In this document: piece after piece, positions 10,084-18,934 of the stretch
Layout: the number at the start of each line of letters is the position of its first letter
Position numbering within the stretch: position 1 is the first letter of the stretch
Origin: Eutreptiella sp. 'Long Island Sound 2002'
Lineage: Eukaryota; Euglenozoa; Euglenophyceae; Eutreptiales; Eutreptiaceae
Assembly (NCBI GenBank): GCA_964036045.1
Contig: OZ038382.1
Coordinates: 112,204,587-112,268,586 of the forward strand
DNA: 64,000 nucleotides
Reading direction: 5' to 3'
Made by a program: the position numbers and the translations under genes
Notes under the pieces: generated by a model
Databases searched by the model: none
Told to the model about the DNA's origin: nothing
The model's input: only the letters and a program-made list of their open reading frames with translations

Positions 10084-10288
10084 GTCCGTGGGGGTACCCT
10101 TCCTACGAGTGATTGGCATGAACCAGACGCCGAAACCAAGACGTCGGGGGAGCAGATTCAAGAGATGCGGACAGTTGGTTGGTTCCGTCAACAATCGGAG
10201 AAGCTGAGGTTGGCCGAGGAAGAAGAGGAGTGCCAGCGGTATGAACGGAAAAGAAGAGGAAAGAATCCGAGCCCAACGCGAATTGGAG
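10084..10288 (+). pseudogene. piggyBac-type gene, coiled-coil exon
   Basis: Follows a 77-bp intron (10007-10083). One frame gives SGEQIQEMRTVGWFRQQSEK and LRLAEEEEECQRYER. After a one-base shift near 10245 the helix continues KEEERIRAQRELE up to the donor at 10289. It is Glu/Arg-rich with heptads. Confidence 0.45.
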
Positions 10289-10554
10289 GTGTGTGTACAA
10301 AAGCATGAATGCCATACAATGACACGGCACGCCCCCAGATTGAAATTGGTCACCAGCCAGTTGCCCTGCCTCAACACTGGGGCAGTGCGCAGACGTGGGC
10401 GCCGGCCCCGCGAATGTATGGTGACCACGTCCGTATCGCGGATAAGGCGGTCACTTTATGTTTGCCGGGCCTGCCTGCAGCGACCCCGCCACAGTGAGGT
10501 GGACCACGAAGGGATGGACCAGGATGGAGTCAGCACTGTGTTGCTGGTCTGCAG

Positions 10555-10821
10555 GAGGCCCAACGCCGTGAGGAGGCCGCACGTGCACGCAAAAAGAAGG
10601 ATGCGGAGACCGCGCTCTTGGAGGCAGAATTGAAGCAATTGCAAAAGGAGTTGGACCAGGCACGGCAGACCAAGGTGGACCAACCGAAGGAGCCGACTCC
10701 GGAACCGGTGCCCCAGGACACGGACGACGGGCAGGAAGTGGAAGCGGAGCAGGCAGGCGCAGTGGAGCTGGTCGCCGAGGGAACCGATGCCCCCCAGCCA
10801 GAACTCGGAACTCTGGCATGC
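10555..10821 (+). pseudogene. piggyBac-type gene, coiled-coil and acidic exon
   Basis: Acceptor GGTCTGCAG at 10546-10554. Encodes EAQRREEAARARKKKDAE, a long helix (ALLEAELKQLQKELDQARQ) and an acidic tail. The donor is probably GTGTGC at 10822. It joins naturally to the preceding Arg/Glu helix. Confidence 0.5.
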
Positions 10822-10857
10822 GTGTGCTTTAATGTGTTCTAAAGTGTGTTAAAGTGT

Positions 10858-11010
10858 GCTGAAGTGAAGCGGTCCGAACGGTTTAGGACAATTTGCAAAG
10901 ACCGGTCCGACCGGTCTCTGAACGAAGTGTACCGGTCCGAACGGTTTACAACAGTTTCCAAACACCGGTCTCAGCGAAGTGTCACGAAGTGTGCTGGTCC
11001 GTTCGGTTTA
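10858..11010. repeat. intronic ACCGGTC repeats
   Basis: The intron 10822-11036 carries tandem ~60-bp copies of GCGGTCCGAACGGTTTA plus CAAAGACCGGTCCGACCGG, the same family as at 9533-9712 and 11420-11626. Confidence 0.8.
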
Positions 11011-11036
11011 AACCAGTTCACTTATTGCTTCTGTAG

Positions 11037-11205
11037 GAGCCCTCCGCCCAGGCACTGCAGCTGCAGGCAGCATCCGTTGCTGCTGTTGCCGGGATTCCGG
11101 GGATGAAAATCACCCCGGCCTTCGCCGCACAACAGGCGCGACTCGCGCTGCAATTGGAGGCCCGCAACAACAAGAAGATCGGGGAAGAGAAGAACGACAA
11201 CGAGA
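11037..11205 (+). pseudogene. piggyBac-type gene, Ala-rich exon
   Basis: Acceptor TTCTGTAG ending at 11036, donor GTGAGT at 11206. Encodes an Ala/Gln-rich segment (QALQLQAASVAAVAGIPGM) and a helix ending NKKIGEEKNDNE. The flanking introns both carry the ACCGGTC motif. Confidence 0.5.
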
Positions 11206-11419
11206 GTGAGTAACTCGTTTTCCTCGTTTTTGCGCATTTGATTTTCTCGACGAACTGTTTTGGTCGGTCCTGTCGGTGTGGCCGGTGGGCCGTATCTTCT
11301 TGCAATGGTTGATGGGACACCAGAAACGTGCGCAACATTTTGTTCCATGTTTGTCTGCTGCGTGTTTGGTTTGCCGGGTGCACTTACCTCAGTTTGGAAT
11401 CACAAAGTAGTAGAGAACT

Positions 11420-11626
11420 CAAAGAAAGTCTAAAGTGTGCTAAAGTGAAGCGGTCCGAACGGTTTAGAGTAGTTTGCGAAGACCGGTCCGACCGGTCTGT
11501 GGATAAAGCGTTCTAAAGTGAAGCGCTCCGAACGGTTTACAATAGTTTGCAAAGACCGGTCCGACCGGTCTGTGGACAAAGTGATCTAAAGTGAAGCGGT
11601 CTGAACGGTTTAGGATAATTTACCAA
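11420..11626. repeat. intronic ACCGGTC repeats
   Basis: In the intron 11206-11665, three tandem ~65-bp units (AAAGTGAAGCGGTCCGAACG then AGACCGGTCCGACCGGTCT) lie just before the transposase exon. The unit core is a near-perfect palindrome. Confidence 0.85.
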
Positions 11627-11665
11627 GACTATTCCGGAAAAGCTTGTATTTGTTGTTTTTTTTAG

Positions 11666-13027
11666 GCATGGGTGCTGCTCAACAATGGGAACCAAGACGC
11701 TTGGCCCCCCTAGAGGCCCAACGGGATTTTGGAGACGAACTCCGCAAAGGGCGCAGCCTCCTCGAGGGCACCGTGGATGGTAGGACCCCCGTTGCGGTCT
11801 CGAACTTCATGTTCCAGCCAATTTTGCAAGCAATGACGTTGTGTTTGGAAGAGGCCAACTGGGTAGACCTAATGGACCTTCTTAACCGCTACGTGCTGTT
11901 TCGAATGGGCTTGGGCATGATGTAGCCGCGCAGAATAGATGACGTGTGGGCCAAAGAGAGTATGCACTACAATACATACATGGCGGAACTGTTTCCAAGC
12001 AGGAGAAATTTTTATGTGCTACAGCGAGTTGCGGACCCGGATGCGGAATTGTTGATTGAGTTTTGCACGGTGCATTGGCAAGGCGGATGGGAACTAGGTG
12101 ACGTGGTGTGCGGGGATGAGACCGTGGTCCCCCACAAGGGGTTGTTTGTTATCCGCCAGTTCATACCGCGCAAGCCTCACAACACCGGTGTGAAATTGTA
12201 TGCATTGTGTGACGCACAAAGCCATTACATTTGGCACGTGTATTTGTTCCGTGGTGCAGCCCCTCATGTGGGTCCGGAGTCCCGGAGCCGGTTTGCAGGC
12301 CAATGCAATGCCTTTGAAATCGTGCAACTTTGGAATGATGTAACTCCACCCCGAAAGGTGGTTGTGGCGGACTCATTCTTCGGATCTCATGATGCGGCGG
12401 CGATGCTAAGTGCACAAAAATGTCCGTTCTTGATGCTCACTTCCACAAGTGCTTTGGTGCAAGATGGGAACGTTGGATTAGACCCGGGGAGTGTGCACAC
12501 AGTGGTACATAAGGAACATCGGTATGCACTCTCGGTATACAAAAACCCCAAAGTGGGGCGTAAGCCGGCAAGGTGGTACCACTACTAACCCATTGCTTGA
12601 CCGGAGGTCCGCTCCCACACCGAAGTTGACGATACCACCTACCGGGGATAATTGCTAACTTTCGTAGGTTTTCCCCGGGGGTGGATACGTTTAACCAAAT
12701 GTGTTTACAACACCGGGTGGAGCACCGGTTTCAATCATGGTGGAGGGCACTTGGGGGGATGGTGTTAAGGATAGCGACAACGAATGCATTTACGTCATGC
12801 CAAGCGTTGCGCCTTAGTCCGGCAGGTGAAACAATGTTTGACTGGTAATGGAGGTTGATGAGATACATTTTTCCGGCAAGGCTAATTGAGGAGACGGACA
12901 AGCATGTACCAATAGTGGTTGGGGAACGGGGCTCTTGTGTACATTGTGGCATGGGCACCATTGGATACATGTGCAAAGCATGTGGGTGCTATGTACACAT
13001 CGAATGCTTTGCGGACCATCATGAATG
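11666..13027 (+). pseudogene. piggyBac-type DDE transposase domain and Cys-rich C-terminus
   Basis: Cut-and-paste transposase core. After the acceptor TTTTTTTTAG: LLNRYVLFRMGLGMM, an in-frame TAG (11923), then RRIDDVWAKESMHYNTYMAE. CGDETVVPHKG holds the first catalytic Asp, RKPHNTGVKLYALCDAQ is the family hallmark, VVADSFFGSHD holds the second Asp and VYKNPKVGRKP follows. A frame break at 12588-12670 is followed by GVDTFNQM (third Asp) and SWWRALGGMVLRIATTNAF. After an in-frame TAA near 12847 the tail shows CVHCGMG and CKACGCYVHIECF, the Cys/His finger of piggyBac. All catalytic Asp residues survive although the frame is broken. Confidence 0.85.
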
Positions 13028-13159
13028 AACCATGAATAGATGTGTTGTGAGGATTGACTCCCATGCATTGCAATGTCTCTGCAAAGGTGTGAACACGCAC
13101 AACACAACACACGCACACACACAACACACACATGCGGACACACACACACTACACACACA

Positions 13160-13350
13160 TGACCAAGTGCTCCACAGTGTGCTGCAATGGTCCGGTCCGT
13201 TCAGTTTGCAAAGACCGGTCGGACCGGTCCGACCGGTCTCCCCGAACTAACCGGTTGGTTACAGAAAGCTAAAGTGGTGCGAAACGATCTCAACTGAACA
13301 GTTGGTGATTTTGCCTAGCCGAAACGGTGCGTCAACAAAGACCGGTGGAT
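13160..13350. repeat. ACCGGTC repeats downstream of the piggyBac-type gene
   Basis: After the TGA at 13025-13027 and a CA-rich stretch (13090-13160), the same GACCGGTCGGACCGGTC motif recurs twice. It marks the right extent of the locus-private motif. The rest of 13350-13858 shows no convincing gene. Confidence 0.7.
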
Positions 13351-13858
13351 CGGTTGTGAAAATATTCGCATATGGTAGCCAAAGGAATATGATGCACAGC
13401 ATGGCTCACATGTGACAAGTGGTTGGGTACTACATGCACTCTTCTTGGTGGCATGGTCACAACGTTAGCATTGCATTTCCTTTTTCACTTGCACTTCCTT
13501 TCTCATTTTTTTGGCGGTTGCTCTTCAGACACAGCTTGGCCAAAGGGTGATGGAATAGCTAACAAATCCCAGCTCATTGTCAATGTCAAGGAGCCTTTGC
13601 AGGTGTTGCCAAGGCTACCCATGCACGAGAACGGTACATGTCACACTCATATACAATGCCCTCCTGCTCATTAAGCTCATATGTAGACGGTTCCTTCTCA
13701 CTCAATTGTGTCAATGGGAAGGTGGTATACTTCTCCCCGTAGTGAGATCAATGATCATCTTTGCAGAGGATGGAGAGGGTGTTTTTGTCTAAAAAAAATA
13801 GGCTCATTGCGACAAGCATTTTGGGAACACGCGCATTATTGAGTTTTGAGGGAGTTCA

Positions 13859-13955
13859 CCCGGGATATCCGCAGATATCCGTGGTATATAACCCAGGATA
13901 TCACCGTTGCGATACCCCGGGTCATATACCACGGATCTCTGCGGATATCCCCGGG
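13859..13955. repeat. foldback repeat, right of the piggyBac locus
   Basis: Arms 13859-13894 and 13919-13955 are near reverse complements (about 36 bp, a few differences), with the core ATATCCGTGGTATAT. It is related to the foldback at 7355-7459. Together they flank the piggyBac-type gene. Confidence 0.85.
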
Positions 13956-14005
13956 CCTATGCCACGGATATAAGTCGAAACAACCGCATAGTGCAAACAA
14001 ATACT

Positions 14006-14106
14006 CCCAGTCTACGGCCGTGTACTCTCAGTATACGGCCGTATACTCCAGAGTACACGGCCGTATACTGAGGTATTGGAGCCTTGAGTACACGGGCGTA
14101 TACCCC
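14006..14106. repeat. cluster of GTATACGGCCGTATAC palindromes
   Basis: Four to five copies of a 16-bp palindrome or variants (TACGGCCGTGTAC, GTATACGGCCGTATAC, GTACACGGCCGTATAC, GTACACGGGCGTATAC) lie in about 100 bp. No coding sequence is evident. Confidence 0.75.
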
Positions 14107-14394
14107 AAGAGCCCAAAATGGGGTAATGTCAAACACCACGTTGATCATCATAATTGGCAAACTAGAGGTATTCCCCAACTCACCTATGCATGCATTGTGC
14201 ATTGTACATTAGTAGCCACCGGTACATGCCACATACCCCTTTCTCCCAAAACCCCCTTTTTCACCCGTCTACTACCAGGTATTCTTGGTATGCCAGGTTA
14301 TGCTCACCATATGGAGAATCCTAAAGACAAGAGCGAAATCAAAGCCGAGCCTTGCCCCAAAGCACCAGGGAAAGCAGAACCTTGTCCACCATTA

Positions 14395-14750
14395 GCAAAG
14401 CAAGCAATGAAGTTTTTCACCCTGGGCAACTCAAAAAATTTGAACTTTTCGAAACTTGTTTTTATGATATTGTGCTCACCTAAAATGACCATCCAAGGTA
14501 TGTATGTAAAAGCATGTGTTAGGCTGCATTTACGTGTTTTTCACGGCATTTTGGTACTAGGCGCACGGGGGGGGGGGGGTCCCAAGGATGGGTACACAAC
14601 CTGCTTCTGCAGTTTTTCACCCTCGGCAGACGAAAAATTGAAGTTTTCGAAACTTGTTTTTATGATATTGTGATGACCTAAAATGACCATCCAAGGTATA
14701 TAAGGCATGTTTTAGGCCGTATTTACGTGTTTTTCAGACCTCCTTTTGTG
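14395..14750. repeat. ~195-bp satellite, two units
   Basis: Two tandem units with the conserved order TTTTTCACCCTGGGCA, CGAAACTTGTTTTTATGATA, CTAAAATGACCATCCAAGG, a TTTACGTGTTTTTCA segment and a G run. The same satellite makes a longer array at 45640-46978. Confidence 0.85.
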
Positions 14751-14889
14751 GAACTACGAAGTAAAGGCCCAAATTGTCTCTCAAGTAAAAACCGGGTAAA
14801 ATGGGTAAAAATCCAATAACTTGCTTTGTGCGTGTTTGCTCGCGTTGCCCTTTCTCAGCATGTGGAACGGACACATTGGGCATTAGGCA

Positions 14890-15003
14890 GGGGGGGGGGG
14901 GGGGTACTTTTCAGGTCCATGTTGGGCGTGTGTTAGCACAACACATGAGGGGGTGGGGGGGATACTTTTCACCGCCTATGTTGGGGCCGTGTTAACACGT
15001 CCA
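14890..15003. repeat. G-run duplex repeat beside the (TGTTG)n array
   Basis: Two ~55-bp half-units, each with a G run, a TACTTTTCA segment, a TGTTGGG segment and TGTTAACAC/TGTTAGCAC. A homologous pair lies at 42484-42600 beside the far end of another pentamer array. Confidence 0.65.
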
Positions 15004-15007
15004 ATAG

Positions 15008-15435
15008 GTGGTGTGTTGTGGTATGTGTTGTTGTGTTGTGATATGTTGTGTTGTGTTGTTTTGCTTTTGTGTTGTGTTGTGTTGTGTTATGTTGTGTCAT
15101 TCCTTGTTTTGGGTTTTTTCTTGTGTCATTTTGTGCACTGTTCATCTTTTTTATTTTGTTGTGTTTTGTTGTGTGGTGTTGTGTTTTGTTGTGTTGTGTT
15201 GTGTTGGGTTGTGTTGTGTTGTGTTGTGTTGTGTTGTGTTGTGTTGTGTTGTGTTGTGTTGTGTTGTGTTGTGTTGTGTTGTGTTGTGTTGTGTTGTGTT
15301 GTGTTGTGTTGTGTTGAGTTCCATGTTGTGTATTGTGTTGTGTGGTGTTGGGTTGTTTTGGGTTGGGTTGTGTTGTGTTGTGTTGTGTTGTGTTGTGTTG
15401 TGTTGTGTTTTGTTTTGTTGTGTGATGTTGTGTGA
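15008..15435. repeat. (TGTTG)n pentamer satellite, opposite orientation
   Basis: The same pentamer as the (CACAA)n arrays but on the other strand, with scattered variants. The long Val/Leu/Cys and Thr/Gln/His frames through it are compositional artefacts. Confidence 0.95.
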
Positions 15436-15477
15436 GGCCCTTTAGGTCACGCATTCACCTGCCTTGGTTCACCCAAA

Positions 15478-15837
15478 GTGTGCAACCGTCCGCTAAAAGA
15501 GCCGAAATGGGATGGTGACGAGAAACAATCCAGTGTGCGGGAATTTTTCAGCACATTGGTTGACCCATGGGTGCCACCTCTAGGGCAACGTGGAGGCGAT
15601 CTGGTGTTCGCTGATGAAATCATTGATGCCGATAACAATGACAATGCCGATTTTGATGATGACGAGGAGGGGCAAGAGGAACAGGAGCTGTTGGGGGTTG
15701 GCAATGAGCTGGGGTTGCGGGGGTTGGTGAATGAGCAAGGATTGGTGTGGTGCGTGGACAAGGGGGTGCAAACTGTTCAGCCTAGTATGCCTGCTGTGTT
15801 CCCCCTTCACGTCCCCAACCCCCTGGTGCAATGTTAA
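15478..15837 (+). CDS. hypothetical acidic protein segment
   Basis: An open frame of 119 codons with natural composition: RPLKEPKWDGDEKQSSVREF, ADEIIDADNNDNADFDDDE and a Gln/Glu-rich acidic stretch, then GVQTVQPSMPAVFPLHVPNP. I recognise no family. It is probably an exon upstream of the frame at 15847-17092, since the next segment starts within 10 bp in another phase. An acidic, probably nuclear region is all that can be said. Confidence 0.4.
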   Translation: MCNRPLKEPKWDGDEKQSSVREFFSTLVDPWVPPLGQRGGDLVFADEIIDADNNDNADFDDDEEGQEEQELLGVGNELGLRGLVNEQGLVWCVDKGVQTVQPSMPAVFPLHVPNPLVQC

Positions 15838-15846
15838 CCATTGGTA

Positions 15847-17092
15847 ACTTGTTGGGCCACCAATTGGTCTACAAATCACACCGAAGAACATAAACGGTTG
15901 CGGCAGGGATACATATCACAATGGCAGGGGAAAGTTTTACTCGTACACGCACACATACGTTGAACGCTTCCATGAAGCCCTACCCATTCCAAAGCGCCAA
16001 CCCTACCCCACACCAAAGGGCAAACGGGCCAAGCGTGGTGCAGCACAACCAGATGGTCCTGAATGTGTTCCACTAGAGGCTACTGCCAAACCTGCAGCAC
16101 CAGTGGAGGCAGCTCACACGTCTGTAGAAGGTGCTGCATTTGAAGTTGCCGCCAAACCCGCAGCACAGGTGTCTGCAGAACATGTTGCAGGAGGCGCTGG
16201 AGGTGCTGCTAAACCTGCAACAGAGGTGGCTGAGATGTCTGTGGAAGGTGCTGCAGAATGTGATGCGCCTGAAGTTGCTGCCAAACCTCCAGCACGAGCA
16301 GAGGTGCGTGAGGTGTCTGCAGAAGGTGCTGAAGCCGCAGGCGGTAACAAAAAGGCTCTTGTGGTGGACCCCAACCGGGGTCCGGGTCCAGGTAACGTGT
16401 GCCCAGGTGTAACCTTGTATGTTGCCAAAACACCGTACAATGTACCCACGTACCTTGACCCTGGAGGTGATCGCCGACGCCATGGTAAAGCGAAGGCTGG
16501 GCGAGTGGACTCTCATCCAAAGTGTTATGAGGCGGATGTAGGATATTTGCACATTTTGCACGAGAAAAAAAGGACTCTGAAGCAAATCCCCGAGGATTTT
16601 GCAAAGTGCCGGGGTGCATTGGTGGGGTTGTTGTATGAGGAAGAACCCCATGTTGGAACCTCCGAGAGCGGCTAACACCGGCACGAGACCCTTGCGGTGC
16701 ATTTGTACAAGCTACCAAAGTTGGGAGGTCGTGCCGGTAGCTCCAGTACCTCAAGCACCACCTCCAGTAGTTCTAGTAGCTCCAGTAGTTCTCATAGTTC
16801 CAGTAGTTCTAGTGTTTCACACGTCAACGCAAGTGCCCATCATTCCAGCAGCAAACAGGGAAAAGGCAAGTCTCGTTACAAGCAGGGTGCACTGCCATTT
16901 GGGCACATGACACCTGTAGATCCCGCACCACAAGCAGGTGAGCGTGTCATGTTGGAGTTTGAGGCTTCCGTGGAGATGAGGTTTGAAAGTACTTTTGCTT
17001 CGCCCCTTGAACACACTCGTCAAGGCCCCTATTTGTTGGTGACAAAAAAATTGTATGACCGAGTGTTGGAGTATTCTAACGACAATTTGTAG
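15847..17092 (+). pseudogene. hypothetical protein with Ala/Pro repeats and Ser-rich tract, one in-frame TAA
   Basis: A single reading frame runs from about 15847 to 17092, broken only by a TAA at 16673-16675. Features in order: SYTHTYVERFHEALPIPKR; an imperfect repeat of about 28 residues built on KPA-EV-A-VSAEGAAE (16080-16350); PYNVPTYLDPGGDRRRHGKAK; LHILHEKKRTLKQIPEDFAK; a Ser run (16735-16820); then LPFGHMTPVDPAPQAGERV and GPYLLVTKKLYDRVLEY. Sense on both sides of the TAA suggests a recent nonsense mutation. I do not recognise a family. Its position between pentamer arrays suggests a transposon-borne gene. Confidence 0.45.
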
Positions 17093-17237
17093 GTTTGTAG
17101 GTTCCTCTGTCATGTTGCATGAGCACTCTCGGGTTGCTATGGATGACTGAACCCGCTGTTTTTGGGTACAATATGTCGTACGTGCATAAGTGGTCTAGCG
17201 ATTGTTGCACTACCTTTGCGTGTCTCCATTGCACACA

Positions 17238-17792
17238 CAACCCAACACAACACAACGCAACACACCGCAACGCAACGCAACAGGACACAACACCACACAA
17301 CCCAACCCAACCCAACACAACACAACACAACACAACACAACACAACACAACACAACACAACACAACACAACACAACACAACACAACACAACACAACACAC
17401 CACACCACAACACGACACAACACAACGCAACCCAACAAAACCCAACTCAACACAACACAACACAACACAACACAACACAACACAACACAACGCAACACAA
17501 CCTAACACAACACAACCCAACACAACGCAACCCAACACAACCCAACACAACACAGCACAGCACAACCCAATAGAACCAAACCCAACCCAACCCAACACAA
17601 CACAACACAACACACCACAATACAACGCCACACAACACAACAGAACCCAACACAACACAACACAACAGAACACAACACAACGCAACGCAACGCAACACAA
17701 CACAACACCACACAACCCAACCCAACCCAACACAAGACAACCCAACACAACACAACACACCACAACACAACACAACACAACACAACACAAGA
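17238..17792. repeat. (CACAA)n pentamer satellite
   Basis: An array of the pentamer with variant islands (CCCAA, CGCAA, CAGAA and the block CCCAATAGAACC). It passes directly into the 94-bp minisatellite without spacer. Confidence 0.95.
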
Positions 17793-18934
17793 TGGCCCCC
17801 CATTGGCCTGGCAGGAGGCTCCGAACACCCCCTGGGCAGGACTCCCCGTCCCCCCCAGGCTGGTGCGCCCGGTTCTTTGAAGAAGATGGCCCCCCATTGG
17901 CCTGGCAGGAGGCTCCGAACACCCCCTGGGCAGGACTCCCCGTCCCCCCCGGGCCGGTGCGCCCGGTTCCCTGAAGAAGATGGCCCCCCATTGGCCAGGC
18001 AGGAGGCTCCGAACACCCCCTGGGCAAGACTCCCCGTCCCCCCCGGGCCGGTGCGCCCGGTTCTCTGAGGAAGATGGCCCCCCATTGGCCTGGCAGGAGG
18101 CTCCGAACACCCCCTGGGCAGGACTCCCCGTCCCCCCCGGGCCGGTGCGCCCGGCTCTCGGAAGAAGATGGCCCCCCATTGGCCTGGCAGGAGGCTCCGA
18201 ACACCCCCTAGGCAGGACTCCCCGTCCCCCCCAGGCCAGTGCGCCCGGTTCTCTGAAGAAGATGGCCCCCCATTGGCCTTGCACGGGGCTCCGAACACCC
18301 CCTGGGCAGGACTCCCCGTCCCCCCCGGGCCGGTGCGCCCGGTTCTCTGAAGAAGATGGCCCCCCATTGGCCTGGCAGGAGGCTCCGAACACCCCTTGGG
18401 CAGGACTCCCCGTCCCCCCCAGGCCAGTGCGCCCAGTTCTCCGAAGATAATGGCCCCCCATTGGCCTTGCACGGGGCTCCGAACACCCCCTGGGCTGGAC
18501 TCCCCGTCCCCCCCAGGCCAGTGCGCCCGGTTCCCTGAAGGAAATGGCCCCCCATAGGCCTTGCAGGAGGCTCCGACCACCCCCTGGGCTGCACTCCCCG
18601 TCCCCCCCAGGCCGGTGCGCCCGGTTATTGGAAGATGATGGCTCCCCACGGGCCTTGCAGGAGGTTCCGACCACCCCCTGGGCTGGGCTCCCCGTCCCCC
18701 CAGGCCGGTGCGCCCGGTTATTAGCAGATGACGCCTCCCCATGGGCCCTGCAGGAGGCTCCGACCACCCCCTGGCCTGGACTCCCCGTCCCCCCAGGCCG
18801 GTGCGCCCGGTTCTCCGAAGATGATGGCCCCCCATAGGCCCTGAAGGATGCCCCGACCACCCCCTGGGCAGGACTCCCCATCCCCCCAGGCCGGTGCGCC
18901 CAGTAGTACATCCCCACAGGCCCGGCACTACACT
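17793..18934. repeat. 94-bp minisatellite, about 12 units
   Basis: The unit begins ATGGCCCCCCATTGGCCTGG and includes AGGAGGCTCCGAACACCCCC, ACTCCCCGTCCCCCC and GGTGCGCCCGGTTCTCTGAA. The period is 94 bp, with divergence increasing toward the right end, where it meets the 47-bp array. A second array of the same unit is at 29795-30290, upstream of LINE ORF1. Confidence 0.95.

Larger units (their letters stand above)
8595..13027 (+). pseudogene. multi-exon piggyBac-type transposase gene (decayed)
   Basis: Six exons are supported: 8595-9427, 9736-10006, 10084-10288, 10555-10821, 11037-11205 and 11666-13027. Introns begin GTGAAT, GTATGG, GTGTGT, GTGTGC or GTGAGT and end in AG. N-terminal exons encode acidic and coiled-coil regions; the last exon holds the DDE transposase and a C-terminal Cys-rich finger typical of piggyBac. 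Decay is clear: frameshifts near 8810 and 10250, an in-frame TAG at 11923 and an in-frame TAA near 12847. The second piggyBac locus (53.2-56.9 kb, minus) shares the domain order, which supports the model. Confidence 0.65.
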
